From positions 16,809 through 80,808 of the forward strand of contig DHSO01000052.1 in assembly GCA_002410505.1 (NCBI GenBank): a stretch of 64,000 nt of DNA, given 5' to 3'. The notes beneath the pieces are model-generated. The model made no database searches. It worked only from the letters and a program-made list of their open reading frames with translations, and was not told where the DNA came from. Source of the DNA: Cloacimonetes bacterium UBA5284. GTDB taxonomy: Bacteria > Cloacimonadota > Cloacimonadia > Cloacimonadales > Cloacimonadaceae. Shown piece by piece: positions 17,107-26,704 of the stretch. Numbering within the stretch: position 1 is the first letter of the stretch; every line of letters begins with the position of its first letter. Made by a program: the position numbers and the translations under genes.

Positions 17107-17889
17107 TTGAAAGCAATTAAAGAACTCGGACAGCATTTCCTGAACGATCCCGCCCTGGCAGCGAAGATCGCTGATCTTGGTGAGATCTCACCCGGAGAAA
17201 GGATTTGGGAGATAGGCCCCGGACCCGGAATTCTCACCAACGAGATTCTATCCCGTGGCGCTACTCTGGAGGCTTTTGAACTGGATAAACGTATGGCAAG
17301 CCTGCTGTATGAACGCTTTGGCGGAAACCTGGAATTGGTCATCACAGACATCCTGAAACTAAACTGGGCCGAACAAATCGCCACAGGAAGCTCTCCCATC
17401 AAGGTTATAGCAAACATCCCTTACCAGATCACTTCCCCCTTGCTTTATATGATACAGGAACATAGCGAGCATTTCCGCCACCTGGTGCTGATGGTACAGA
17501 AAGAAGTCGCGGAACGTCTCTCTGCCAAACCCGGCAAAAAAGACTACGGCCCCCTCACCATCAAATTGGGCCTGTGTTACGAGATCCATACCGCTTTTAT
17601 GGTAGGACGCGAGTGCTTTGATCCCGTGCCCAAGGTAGATTCCGCGGTAATAACTCTGCGCGCCCGCACAGATAGTCCCTCCATCACTAATCCCCACTTA
17701 TTCTATAAAGTGCTCACTGCTGCCTTTGCTCACAGACGCAAGACCTTGCGTAACAATCTTATCCCCCTGCTGGGAAGGGATGAGATGCAAAGCCTGGAAC
17801 AAAAGTCTGACATAGATTTCAACCGTCGTGCGGAGACTCTGGATGAAAAAGAATTCATTCGTCTTAGCGATATTGTTGCTGAGTTGTAG
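17107..17889 (+). CDS. rsmA: 16S rRNA dimethyladenosine transferase (RsmA/KsgA)
   Basis: The enzyme dimethylates two adjacent adenines in helix 45 of 16S rRNA. The 260-aa protein starts from TTG (17107): KELGQHFLNDPALAAKI is the family N-terminus. The SAM-binding motif is EIGPGPGILTNEIL near residue 36 and the catalytic NIPYQITSPLL is near 105, followed by KVDSAVITL and AFAHRRKTLRNNL. Length is normal. No clear Shine-Dalgarno stands before the TTG. The 3' end overlaps the next gene by 47 bases in another frame. Confidence 0.95.
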   Translation: MKAIKELGQHFLNDPALAAKIADLGEISPGERIWEIGPGPGILTNEILSRGATLEAFELDKRMASLLYERFGGNLELVITDILKLNWAEQIATGSSPIKVIANIPYQITSPLLYMIQEHSEHFRHLVLMVQKEVAERLSAKPGKKDYGPLTIKLGLCYEIHTAFMVGRECFDPVPKVDSAVITLRARTDSPSITNPHLFYKVLTAAFAHRRKTLRNNLIPLLGRDEMQSLEQKSDIDFNRRAETLDEKEFIRLSDIVAEL

Positions 17890-19630
17890 TGCTTTTCTAA
17901 GCGGCCAATCTCGCGGGATAGAATTCTATCATTATAACAGCGACAACGTGCGCCTTTTGGAATCCATTCTGCAGTATTCTGTCAACCCGCTTTCGAATAC
18001 AAACTTAAATATTTTGGGGCAAAGCTCTTGGGAAGACAGGCTGAATTTCAATCAGGAGACCCGCCGTTCGATGTTGGGCAGTTCCCTCACATACGGGATG
18101 AATCGCCTCAGTCACACATTATTGATGGATTACGAATCCTATTTCGATTCCAGCGATCTGGAGCCCACTGCCTACATCAACAAAAACGGCAAGATGGGCT
18201 ATCAACTGTTTTGGTCTCCGCTGGACAGTCTTGTTTTGAGCTTGCAAGCTCACGGTCTGATCCGCAACGAACAAGACCGCTATCTGCAAGATAACTATCG
18301 TAATAGCAATGGATATCAACTGTCCTCAAACAGCTCCTACCGTTACGAAGGATCTTCTGTATCAGCCGGTATCCGCGGCTATGTGGATGCCAAAGAGATG
18401 AATTGGGAATCCTATCGCACTGTAACTGCTGCTGCAGATTTTAACGCCGAATCCGAGCGTTTCATCTGGGATAGCGGTATGGACATCAATCACCGCACGG
18501 ACGACATATACACCATCAGCCATTACTCGGATGAGGATCGTAGCATATACGAGAAACATGATGAGCAGAAACGACAAGGCCTTAGTATTTACGGTAGGGC
18601 GCAATACATGGCTTCACCAAAGCTAGTGCTCAGTTTTGGAGAAAACTACCGAGAGAAACGAATCCGATTGAAAGAGAATACCATACGCAACAACGGTGAG
18701 TTCAACAACGATCTTGACCTGGCTCTGAATTACGAAATCATGCCTCATCTCAATATGGAAATTAGCGCAAACCACAATCTTGCCATCAAGGATTTCAATA
18801 TCGACCAAAACACCCGCCACATCGAGAACCGCGTTCTGAGCGCGACAACAGGGTGGGAATACAGCCCTCGGGATTCTCTGTTTACCGCACTAGGTGTAAG
18901 CCTGCAACGCACCAGCTTTCCCTCCAATGAATATTGGGACAACGATCTGCGAACCCAAAGCGCTCGTTTGGGCTGGAAGCATTACTACCACGATTATCTG
19001 CGCCTCTCAAACTGGTTCAACTACTCCATGCGGGACGATATCTATATGAACGCGCTGCTTTCCGCCAATAACCACAGTCTGGAAAGCTTCAGCTTCATCC
19101 CCGAAGCGGAAATCCTGTTTGGAGATAGACTCGCTCTCGTCCAAAGCTATCAAGTCCGCACAGATTATACCAATTATCACTATAAAAACGCACGGACAGA
19201 TAAACTATACCGGCAATTGAGTTGTAGATACAACCTGATCTTCGACAGCTATCCTTACGTAGCTCGCGCCGGAGATGAGCACTGGATTACCCTCCCCTAT
19301 CGCGGCAATTCCGGCTCAGCTTTCTTGTGCGATATCGGCTTTTCCTATGAAGAAAACCAATATGGTGAAAAAATGGGAGAGTTTTACGACATCCGCAGCA
19401 AAAACCGCATCTACCTGGCCGAATTGACCATCAAACACGACATCGATACTTTCTACTACAGCCTGGCTCCACGCTACAGGTGGGGTACCTGGACGGAATA
19501 CTCAATCACCGCAGGAACCTATTGGTCCTTCAACGACGGAAGCTATCTGGAGCTGAGCCTCAGCCCCATATCTGAAGATCTGAAGGAGATTGACTGGCGC
19601 AGTTCCATAAACCTCAGCCTTGTATTCTAA
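17843..19630 (+). CDS. Exported beta-rich protein, probable outer-membrane protein
   Basis: I start it at ATG 17843, with GGAG eight bases upstream, inside the rsmA 3' end. The first 22 residues (KKNSFVLAILLLSCSAFLSG) are a signal peptide; LLSC could be a weak lipobox, so lipoprotein export is an alternative. The mature 570 residues alternate polar and hydrophobic positions with many aromatic residues, ending SSINLSLVF, a C-terminal beta-signal with terminal Phe that fits an outer-membrane barrel. No named family recognised. It may be an Omp-type porin or a secretion-system partner. Confidence 0.65.
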   Translation: MKKNSFVLAILLLSCSAFLSGQSRGIEFYHYNSDNVRLLESILQYSVNPLSNTNLNILGQSSWEDRLNFNQETRRSMLGSSLTYGMNRLSHTLLMDYESYFDSSDLEPTAYINKNGKMGYQLFWSPLDSLVLSLQAHGLIRNEQDRYLQDNYRNSNGYQLSSNSSYRYEGSSVSAGIRGYVDAKEMNWESYRTVTAAADFNAESERFIWDSGMDINHRTDDIYTISHYSDEDRSIYEKHDEQKRQGLSIYGRAQYMASPKLVLSFGENYREKRIRLKENTIRNNGEFNNDLDLALNYEIMPHLNMEISANHNLAIKDFNIDQNTRHIENRVLSATTGWEYSPRDSLFTALGVSLQRTSFPSNEYWDNDLRTQSARLGWKHYYHDYLRLSNWFNYSMRDDIYMNALLSANNHSLESFSFIPEAEILFGDRLALVQSYQVRTDYTNYHYKNARTDKLYRQLSCRYNLIFDSYPYVARAGDEHWITLPYRGNSGSAFLCDIGFSYEENQYGEKMGEFYDIRSKNRIYLAELTIKHDIDTFYYSLAPRYRWGTWTEYSITAGTYWSFNDGSYLELSLSPISEDLKEIDWRSSINLSLVF

Positions 19631-20258
19631 ACCATAAGGTTTGTTCAGCGTAGATCACCCGACCTCACAGCTCCCATCGTAGACGGCACTATCACCTACA
19701 CCGAGTATCCTCAAAATATTCAAAAACACAGAGTTCCCAAAAAGGGTCTCAGGATGTCCCCCGATGCCCCATTCTACAATTCTCGGGGATTCATTAGCTG
19801 ATTAATATGCTTCATAGCTGATCCTGCAATATTCAATATTCATTCACTATGCATTATACATTTCCAAACAGTCAAAATCCCTCAAAATCCGTCATAATCA
19901 GAAAAACCAAAGAAATCCCCGGATTTCTCTATAAATTGTCGCCCAAAACTGTAAATGGGCGTCGGCGTGACAAATGGGGATAAAACATTGATTGGTGAGG
20001 GCTTATGACGGACTGGTTTTTGAGACTGTGTTACAGCGAGCGAGTTTGTGGAAACCGAGATTGAAATCGATGGCATGGCAGTGGTCAGTGTCCTGATCAG
20101 TGTCCTGATCTATGCGTATGCGCCTGTAGATGAGGCGGGAGCTTCTGATGAGCTTCTATAATGTTAGCTCCTCCGAACTAAAATAACGAACTAAAATCAG
20201 GAAAAGACCAAAACTTTCTCAGTTTTCACCCTGTCTTTGTGGCGTTCATCAGCTCTTT
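19631..20258. other. Non-coding stretch with short repeats
   Basis: More than 600 bases with no convincing gene on either strand. Visible structure: a tandem pair of GTGTCCTGATC at about 20089-20112, a pair of CGAACTAAAAT at about 20175-20200, a hairpin GCCCA...TGGGC at about 19940-19965 and an AAATCCCCGGATTT near-palindrome at about 19912. No tRNA or riboswitch recognised. Confidence 0.5.
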
Positions 20259-20307
20259 ATCAAGCGTTCATCAAGCGTTAATTATTAACGCTTGATGAAC
20301 GCTTGAT
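20259..20307. repeat. 49-bp perfect palindrome built from AACGCTTGATGA half-sites
   Basis: Two 24-base arms are exact reverse complements around a single central T. Each arm contains the decamer ATCAAGCGTT twice, so four copies fill the palindrome; further partial copies flank it (GCGTTCATCA near 20242, CACTTGATTAAC near 20311). It is not followed by a T-run, so it is not a standard terminator. It could be an operator array, a cruciform or a replication or segregation site. Confidence 0.8.
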
Positions 20308-20580
20308 GACCACTTGATTAACACTGTCTACAGAGCTGACAGTTAGCCGGGCAAAATGGTCATTTTTTCAGCCAAATTTTTAAGCCAGGATGTTGATTCA
20401 GAATTCATATTTTTGTGTTGAGTTTAATTGATTGCCAAAGTCAGGATCGCCCCGTCAGGCATCCCGGGAAGACGCGATAGCTGCCAAATCATGCAGGGCC
20501 AATCACAACCGAGGGGGAGAAGGTATGCTTGAAATATCTTTATGATTGACAAAAAATCAGTATTGAATTGAGCTGCACAC

Positions 20581-20679
20581 GCCAGGTACAGCCAATGTCT
20601 GAATGTGAATCATGTCAGGTCGGGAACGAAGCAGCATTAAGCAATCTCAGATGTGTGCGCTGCCACCTGGCTTTTTTTT
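20581..20679 (+). ncRNA. ffs: Signal recognition particle RNA (small bacterial 4.5S type)
   Basis: The apical domain shows the universally conserved ATGTCAGGTC, GGAA-type tetraloop and GAAGCAGCAT, which bind Ffh. The 5' end GCCAGGT pairs with the 3' end ACCTGGC, and ACAGC and ATGTCTGA pair with matching bases on the other side, making one long hairpin of about 91 nt (20581-20671). A run of eight T follows and serves as terminator. It directs membrane and secretory proteins to the translocon with Ffh and FtsY. A perfect TTGACA at 20546-20551 is a likely -35, although no good -10 is seen. Confidence 0.93.
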
Positions 20680-20753
20680 GCTGTTCGGCTGTGAAATTGC
20701 TTTATATAGTTAAGATTATCTTCCAGATCGAAGGTAGACAAAAGGATCGTTAC

Positions 20754-23603
20754 ATGAAGAAATTACTCTTTTTGGTGCTGTCGCTATGGTCTCTGGCATT
20801 ACTCCATGGATATCCTGTGCACATCCAAAGCTGGAAACCGGACCAGGATGTGAAAGCTATAAATGCCTTGAATATAAGTATAGACAGCGTAAACCGGCGC
20901 AGCGGTGCCATCATTGCCTATGTCCGGGATGAAACTGAACATGATCTTTTAAGGTCGCATGGCTATGATGCCCGGCGCATTCCGGATGCTTCCCATGAGT
21001 ATTACGAGTATCTTCGGGATACGGTTTGGGCGTCCAAAACCTTGGTGAACGAATATTATGACATCACAGAATACACAGAGTTCATGCAGAATATCGCGCT
21101 GGATTATCCCAATATCTGCCACTTGGAGCAATTTGGCAATTCCATACAGGGCCATCCCCTCTACTTCATGAAGATTTCAGATAACGTAAGTGTAAACGAG
21201 GCAGAACCGGAAGTAAAGCTAGTTGCCAGCATCCACGGCGACGAAACCGTTGGTTACATAATGATGCTCCGTCTGATTGAACACCTGACCGAAAACTACA
21301 ATATTGACCCCCAAATCACCGATTTATTGAACAACACTGAGATCTGGATATGCCCCTTGATGAATCCTGATGGCTATGTAAACGGTGAAAGATACAATGC
21401 AGCAGGTATAGATTTGAACCGCAACTTCCCCATGCCCAATGGTATCACAAATCCGGACGGCAATCCCACTGCTGTGGAAAACATCGCAATGATGGATTTC
21501 AGCCAGGACCACAATTTTGCCATCGGGATAAACTTTCATGGTGGCGCTTTGGTGATAAACTACCCATGGGATTACACTTACACCCTCACGCCGGACAATC
21601 AGACGATAGTGGATATGTCCCTCACTTACTCATCTCAAAACCAACCCATGTACAACAGTTCGGAATTTGAGGACGGCATCACCAACGGCGCTGCATGGTA
21701 TGTGATTACCGGTAGCATGCAGGATTGGAATTACGGTTTTACAAACAACATCGAGCTCACGGCGGAGATCAGCAATATTAAATGGCCGCATGCATCAACG
21801 CTGGATGGTTATTGGGAAGATAACCGACAAGCGATTCTGGATTTTATCGCATACGCTCAGAATGGCATCAAGGGCTTGGTAACAGATGATATGGGCACAG
21901 CTTTACTCGCCTTCATCAGCATAATCGGAAACAACAAAGTGATCCAAAACGATTCCCAATTGGGAGATTACCATCGGATAATGCTGCCGGGTACATACAC
22001 CATCAAAGCCTCTTCACCTGGATACATACCTCAGACTGCGGAAGTAACCGTGCCAGCAAGCGGATATACAGAACACAATTTTGAGCTGCAAACCGCAGCC
22101 TATATGAATATATCAGGAATCATCCGAGACAGTGCCGGCTTTCCCATACCCAACGCGTCCATCAAGATCGATACCGAGCCGCAAACCCTGCTCCAAAGCG
22201 ATGCCAACGGTGAATTCAGCCTGATAAACATCCCTGAAGGAGATTACAAAGTATCCGCTTGGGGATCCGGTGGCGTGTTCCAGAAGACTTTGGCCCTGCG
22301 CAAACATGGACCTGAAGATCTCCTGGTACTTATTCTGCAAAACCCCATCTTTGCCGATTATTTTGAAAACGGCATATCAAACTGGAATCCCAGCGGCACA
22401 TGGTCCATAATCCCGGATAATGGCAACAATGTGCTTACAGATTCCCCCTCCGGAAACTACGGCGCAAATCAAAACCGGCCCATCAGCCTGGCAAGCCCAT
22501 TGTCCTTACAAAGCATCTCCGATTGTCAGCTTAGCTTCAGGGCAAAGTGGGATCTCGAATTCGGTTGGGATTACGTGTATGTGGAGGCATCTTCAAATGG
22601 CAGCGATTGGGATCAACTGGATGCAATCACCGGAGAACAGGAAGAATGGACAAATCTGAACTATTCTCTGGAATCATATTCAAATTCGGATCTTTACCTG
22701 CGCTTTCGCCTACGCAGCGACTGGTCGGGATCAGGAGATGGTATATATATAGACGACATCATCATCACGGGAATCAATAGCTCTCACGCCATCTATGGCG
22801 ATGTGGATATGGACACTGCCATCAGCAGCGCCGATCTTCAGTTGATTCTGGATTACAGTGTGGGTGGATCCCTGGATGCAGCTCAATTGATCAATGCTGA
22901 TACCGACCTGACAGATGGTGTAAGCACTCTGGATGCCTACAACATTTTGCGCTATATGAAGCAAAGCAGTTACATGTTCCCTGCCCAGGATCCCACTTCC
23001 CCGTTGTTGCCGGAGACAGAGATCAGCGCTTATATGGAAGAGGGTGCCCTGCTTATCAGCCCTTCGGATGAGCTTCGCAGTTTGCACCTTGATATACCAT
23101 ATGTTATTCAAAATGCCGATTCCATCGAAAGCCCGCATTATTTTGCCATGGATGCAGCTAATGGCCTGATGAGCCTGGTAAGCTACTATAGTATGGCAGA
23201 TCAGCTGATGCCTATCTCTCTACAAGATCCGGACAGCAGTTTCGAGCTGCCCGCTGAGATTAACGGATACACGAGTGTCCTGGATGTGCAACCCTCTGAT
23301 ATTGAGGACGACATCAGCAGCGTTGCCCTGCTCACACTGTCTCAGAACTATCCCAATCCCTTCAATCCCAGCACTTTGATCAGCTTCACACTGGCAAAGG
23401 CAGAACCTGTGAAACTGGAGATTTTTAATATGAAAGGACAATTGGTAACTCAAATGCTGAATGCGAACTTGCCTGCCGGCTCTCACAGCGTCGTTTGGAA
23501 CGGCATAGATTCGCATGGCAAAGCCGTCAGCTCCGGTATCTATTTCTATCGCCTCAGCGCCAATGGAAGCAGACTCAGCAGAAAAATGGTACTAAGCAAA
23601 TGA
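20754..23603 (+). CDS. Secreted M14 zinc carboxypeptidase with dockerin-like and FlgD-like sorting domains
   Basis: The 949-aa protein starts at ATG 20754 (AAAGGAT upstream) with a signal peptide ending near HGYP. The M14 domain (about 95-370) has zinc ligands HGDE in SIHGDETVGY and the His in INFHGGALVINYPW, and the catalytic Glu in ELTAEISN. Next come one or two carboxypeptidase-regulatory-like beta domains, a carbohydrate-binding-like sandwich, a dockerin-like pair (GDVDMDTAISSADLQLILDY) and a C-terminal FlgD Ig-like domain with YPNPFNPST. The C-terminal domain is the kind used as a surface-secretion signal in this group of bacteria. Probably an extracellular peptidase for amino-acid scavenging. 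Its stop overlaps the next ATG. Confidence 0.93.
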   Translation: MKKLLFLVLSLWSLALLHGYPVHIQSWKPDQDVKAINALNISIDSVNRRSGAIIAYVRDETEHDLLRSHGYDARRIPDASHEYYEYLRDTVWASKTLVNEYYDITEYTEFMQNIALDYPNICHLEQFGNSIQGHPLYFMKISDNVSVNEAEPEVKLVASIHGDETVGYIMMLRLIEHLTENYNIDPQITDLLNNTEIWICPLMNPDGYVNGERYNAAGIDLNRNFPMPNGITNPDGNPTAVENIAMMDFSQDHNFAIGINFHGGALVINYPWDYTYTLTPDNQTIVDMSLTYSSQNQPMYNSSEFEDGITNGAAWYVITGSMQDWNYGFTNNIELTAEISNIKWPHASTLDGYWEDNRQAILDFIAYAQNGIKGLVTDDMGTALLAFISIIGNNKVIQNDSQLGDYHRIMLPGTYTIKASSPGYIPQTAEVTVPASGYTEHNFELQTAAYMNISGIIRDSAGFPIPNASIKIDTEPQTLLQSDANGEFSLINIPEGDYKVSAWGSGGVFQKTLALRKHGPEDLLVLILQNPIFADYFENGISNWNPSGTWSIIPDNGNNVLTDSPSGNYGANQNRPISLASPLSLQSISDCQLSFRAKWDLEFGWDYVYVEASSNGSDWDQLDAITGEQEEWTNLNYSLESYSNSDLYLRFRLRSDWSGSGDGIYIDDIIITGINSSHAIYGDVDMDTAISSADLQLILDYSVGGSLDAAQLINADTDLTDGVSTLDAYNILRYMKQSSYMFPAQDPTSPLLPETEISAYMEEGALLISPSDELRSLHLDIPYVIQNADSIESPHYFAMDAANGLMSLVSYYSMADQLMPISLQDPDSSFELPAEINGYTSVLDVQPSDIEDDISSVALLTLSQNYPNPFNPSTLISFTLAKAEPVKLEIFNMKGQLVTQMLNANLPAGSHSVVWNGIDSHGKAVSSGIYFYRLSANGSRLSRKMVLSK

Positions 23604-24085
23604 ATAGAATACTCGTCAGCTTCGGCTTGTTGATTTCGATTCTTTTTGCCTGTGGATGCCCCAAGGCTCCTATGGAAGAGAAAGATAACTCCGGCTACTC
23701 TTTTCGCAAGGATGGCACTTTGCAAATTCACTCTGCTACCGGTATACTGAAAGCGGAATTCGATATCGAGATTGTGGAAAGCCAGAGTGAATTGGCGCAA
23801 GGGCTTAAATACCGCGAAAGCATGGCAGAAACCCAGGGAATGCTCTTTATCTTTGAACAAATAGACTACCATTCCTTTTGGATGCAAGATACCTACCTCA
23901 GCCTTGATATGATCTTTATAGATCACTACAACAAGATCATCAATATAGCCAAAAACACCACTCCTTTCAGTGAAGATCCCATTTTCCCTGAAAAACCAAA
24001 TCAATACGTACTGGAGCTTCTTGCCGGTACTACAGATAAACTAAATATTACAGACACGGACGAGGTAACATGGCAAAGAAACTGA
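23600..24085 (+). CDS. DUF192 lipoprotein
   Basis: The 161-aa protein begins at 23600, overlapping the upstream stop (ATGA). It has a lipoprotein signal with lipobox LFAC (Cys near residue 18). The DUF192 domain follows: FDIEIVESQSELAQGLKYRE, QGMLFIFEQIDYHSFWMQDT and SLDMIFIDHYNKIINI. DUF192 proteins (for example archaeal) bind an unknown ligand; one is linked to ribose-phosphate metabolism in some genomes, so function is undefined. It is co-transcribed with the following deacetylase-like gene (16-base overlap). Confidence 0.85.
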   Translation: MNRILVSFGLLISILFACGCPKAPMEEKDNSGYSFRKDGTLQIHSATGILKAEFDIEIVESQSELAQGLKYRESMAETQGMLFIFEQIDYHSFWMQDTYLSLDMIFIDHYNKIINIAKNTTPFSEDPIFPEKPNQYVLELLAGTTDKLNITDTDEVTWQRN

Positions 24086-24951
24086 TTTTCCCATTACTTC
24101 TGCTACTGGTACTTTTTGCCTGCAAGAGCAAACCGAACGGGCAGAATCACGAAATCAAGGCAGAACCCGAGCAGGGTGAAGAAAGCATTTACAATCCGGA
24201 AAAAGAGACGGTTCCGGTAGCTGAAACACCTTTGCAAAGCTATCAATACTCATGGACAAATTCCGATGATATGCCCGATGTGGTAATCATAATCGACGAT
24301 TTTGGCAATAGTGGCGGGCAGCTTCTGGAAGATTTTGCCGATCTGCCAAAAGAAGTGGTTTTTGCCGTATTACCGGATCTTTCTCATAGCGAAGAAGCTG
24401 CCAGAATGGCTAGTTCAAAAGGGCACGAAGTGAGCATCCACGTTCCCATGGAAGCGGAAAACAGCAGTATAAGTCCCGGTGAAGAGTATATATCTAAAAA
24501 CATGGATGAAAAAGACATTATGAAAACACTGGATTCATTTATAGCCCAAATGCCTATGGCAATTGCTGCCAACAATCACATGGGAAGTGCCACTACCGCA
24601 AGCTTGCCCACGATGAAGGCAGTGCTGAAGCATATGACAAAAAAGGGGCTGCTGTTTGTAGATAGCGCCACCACTTCCAAAAGCGCGGTTTATAGCGCCG
24701 CTCAGGAATTGGGAATATTTACGGCCAGACGTGATATCTTCCTGGATGTACCGGATGTAAGTGATGCCACGATCATAGCAAAGATAGAATCGCTGGCAAA
24801 GTATAAAGGGCGCAAAGAACCTATAGTCATCATCAGTCACTGTCACAATCGTGAAAAACTGGATGCCCTGCGCAAATTCATTACGCAGATACAGAGCATG
24901 GGCTTGCGCATTGTCTCGTTGCGGGACGCTTATCCCAGAGTTCGGGCTTAG
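24070..24951 (+). CDS. Divergent polysaccharide deacetylase lipoprotein (YibQ-like)
   Basis: The 293-aa protein starts MAKKLIFPLLLLLVLFAC, a lipoprotein signal with lipobox LFAC. The catalytic-type fold matches the divergent polysaccharide deacetylase family (PF04748): VVIIIDDFGNSGG near residue 75, EVSIHVPMEAEN, AIAANNHMGSATTA and IVIISHCHNREKLDAL. GAGG lies before the start codon. In related bacteria this family (YibQ) sits in cell-envelope operons and may act on peptidoglycan or surface polymers. The reaction is not established. Confidence 0.88.
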   Translation: MAKKLIFPLLLLLVLFACKSKPNGQNHEIKAEPEQGEESIYNPEKETVPVAETPLQSYQYSWTNSDDMPDVVIIIDDFGNSGGQLLEDFADLPKEVVFAVLPDLSHSEEAARMASSKGHEVSIHVPMEAENSSISPGEEYISKNMDEKDIMKTLDSFIAQMPMAIAANNHMGSATTASLPTMKAVLKHMTKKGLLFVDSATTSKSAVYSAAQELGIFTARRDIFLDVPDVSDATIIAKIESLAKYKGRKEPIVIISHCHNREKLDALRKFITQIQSMGLRIVSLRDAYPRVRA

Positions 24952-25070
24952 CGTCATGCACATCGCTCGCGACACAGATTATGTGGAAAGATATCCACAA
25001 GTCGAAAAAGACCTTGTGATTTTGCTTGACAGGAATCAGATGAATATAAACTGAGTTTTAGAGGAGATAT

Positions 25071-25790
25071 ATGAGAAAGTATCTATTACTTATAACCCTG
25101 TTTACAGGTTTGATTGTTTCGGCCTGGAGCCTCTCTATATACGACATTCAGTATACCGCTTCCCCCGGTAGTGACAATACATATCCCTCCCCCTACGCCG
25201 GTAATAGAGTAAGCACTGAAGGCATCGTGACCGCCGTGAACTACAAATCTGGCGGTTTCTTCATCTCAGAAGCAGTAGCGGGGCCGTTTAGCGGTCTGCT
25301 GGTATTGGATCGGCGTAGCGATGTCCGCGTGGGAGATCGCATCCGAATTTCAGGGCTTGTGCAGGAAAGCTTTGGCATGACTACGCTGCAGGATGTCACC
25401 GCGCTTAGCATCTTAGAACGCAATCATCCTTTGCCCATACCCGCCAAACTCACTACTGCACAAATCACACACTCTGTGGAAGCAGAATCCTACGAAAGTG
25501 TGTATGCCCGGGTATATTCGGTCAGCGCTTCGGGGCAGAAAAGTTCCCGTAACCGCCTTATGGTGAGCGATGGTACCGGTATGTGCAGTATCACTATGGG
25601 TAGTTTCGGCCCTTCCAAAATTGATTTTGGTAAAAGCACCGGGAATCAATTTTCTTCGATTACCGGCATTGTAACTTTCAGCTTTGGTGAATTTTCTTTG
25701 AATCCGGTTTCCGGTACAGATATTGAAGTAAACCAGCCTGTTTCGGTGCAAAACCGTAGCTGGGGAAGAATCAAATCCATCTACAAATAA
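25071..25790 (+). CDS. Exported OB-fold protein
   Basis: The 239-aa protein has a signal peptide (LLLITLFTGLIVSAWS) and GAGGAG before the ATG. The mature part reads like two OB-fold domains: SIYDIQYTASPGSDNTYPSP leads to AGNRVSTEGIVTAV and GGFFISEA, the pattern seen in N-terminal domains of secreted nucleases such as ExeM/YhcR; the second repeat spans about 130-220. There is no nuclease domain, so it may bind nucleic acid or sugar in the periplasm. No enzymatic residues recognised. Confidence 0.7.
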   Translation: MRKYLLLITLFTGLIVSAWSLSIYDIQYTASPGSDNTYPSPYAGNRVSTEGIVTAVNYKSGGFFISEAVAGPFSGLLVLDRRSDVRVGDRIRISGLVQESFGMTTLQDVTALSILERNHPLPIPAKLTTAQITHSVEAESYESVYARVYSVSASGQKSSRNRLMVSDGTGMCSITMGSFGPSKIDFGKSTGNQFSSITGIVTFSFGEFSLNPVSGTDIEVNQPVSVQNRSWGRIKSIYK

Positions 25791-25803
25791 TGAGGTTTAA
25801 ATA

Positions 25804-26169
25804 ATGAAAAAGTTCTTCAAAGCTCTGCTCTTCATTGGTGGAACTGCTGCAGCCGCGCACTTTGGCATGAAAGCATACCGTCGTGTAAGTGGAACAGTAA
25901 AACTCTCCAAATCGCTTCCAGAATTTCTGTCCAATGTGTATGGTGAACAGCCCAAGATAGACATCAATCAGACTATGAACTATCTCTCAATAAAAGTTCG
26001 TTTTAGCCAGGAGATCCTGGATAAACACGATGACATCGAAAACACCATCCGTGAGTACATCGACGATTTCTATCCCGAAGTAGCCAAATGCTCTGTGGAT
26101 ATAGACATCCAGGCCAAGGCCGAAGAAGCCGAAAGCCACACGGAAGAGGAGCCCGTAACCGAGGAATAA
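25804..26169 (+). CDS. Small membrane-anchored hypothetical protein
   Basis: The 121-aa protein has a weak N-terminal hydrophobic segment (ALLFIGGTAAAAHFGM), a middle folded part and a very acidic C-terminal tail (EEAESHTEEEPVTEE). It starts 13 bases after the OB-fold gene and ends before a strong terminator, so it is the last gene of that transcript. Function unknown. Confidence 0.6.
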   Translation: MKKFFKALLFIGGTAAAAHFGMKAYRRVSGTVKLSKSLPEFLSNVYGEQPKIDINQTMNYLSIKVRFSQEILDKHDDIENTIREYIDDFYPEVAKCSVDIDIQAKAEEAESHTEEEPVTEE

Positions 26170-26195
26170 GCTTGGGTTTTGCCTTGGTAAATCTT

Positions 26196-26224
26196 ATGGT
26201 GGAGTAAATTACTCCACCATTTTA
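26196..26224. terminator. Symmetrical terminator hairpin
   Basis: A 25-base perfect palindrome with 12-bp arms (ATGGTGGAGTAA) around a central A, followed by TTTT on the plus strand. It closes the operon ending at 26169. The symmetrical stem would also form in minus-strand RNA. Confidence 0.85.
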
Positions 26225-26299
26225 GTATGCATTTAACTGGCACACAACGCTAAAACACTTATCTTGTTCATAAACAAAGAAAACAACTGGAGGAATCAC

Positions 26300-26695
26300 A
26301 TGAAAGTAGTTCACTATGACAACGTGGAACTGGAACCCGTAGATGTTGAAGGGGCCAAAGGTGCTCAGATCCGCTGGCTGATCAGCCAAAAAGACGGCGC
26401 GCCAACTTTTGCCATGCGCATGTTCGAAGTGGAACCCGGTGGCCATACTCCCTATCATCAGCATGAATGGGAACATGAACTCTATTGCCTCTCCGGCACG
26501 GGAGCCCTAGTTACAGAACGCGGAGAGCTTCCCTTTGCCGAAAACGATATAATGTATGTAGACCCCGGCATGATGCATGCCTTCAAAAACGTTGGCGAAG
26601 ATACTCTGAAGTTTCTCTGCCTCATCCCCAATGAAAAACCTGTGGTAAAGAAGACGGTGAATCCCTTTGCCGATGAAGAAGCAAATAACTGCTGA
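26300..26695 (+). CDS. Cupin-domain protein
   Basis: The 131-aa protein starts at ATG 26300, with GGAGG upstream. It is a single conserved-barrel cupin: motif 1 GGHTPYHQHEWEHELYCL supplies His, His, Glu and a further His, and motif 2 reads YVDPGMMHAFKN. Such small cupins bind Mn, Zn or Fe and may be isomerases, dioxygenases or sugar-binding proteins; the substrate cannot be read from sequence. It is ten bases from the following M42 peptidase gene and probably co-transcribed with it. Confidence 0.85.
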   Translation: MKVVHYDNVELEPVDVEGAKGAQIRWLISQKDGAPTFAMRMFEVEPGGHTPYHQHEWEHELYCLSGTGALVTERGELPFAENDIMYVDPGMMHAFKNVGEDTLKFLCLIPNEKPVVKKTVNPFADEEANNC

Positions 26696-26704
26696 GGACG
26701 GGCG

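Noticed and set aside
19882..20076. 64-aa frame on the minus strand in the long non-coding region
   Set aside because: Low-complexity sequence, no ribosome site and no recognised motif.
20568..20753. N-terminal extension of the M14 peptidase frame
   Set aside because: This stretch is the SRP RNA gene; the signal peptide and ribosome site support the start at 20754.
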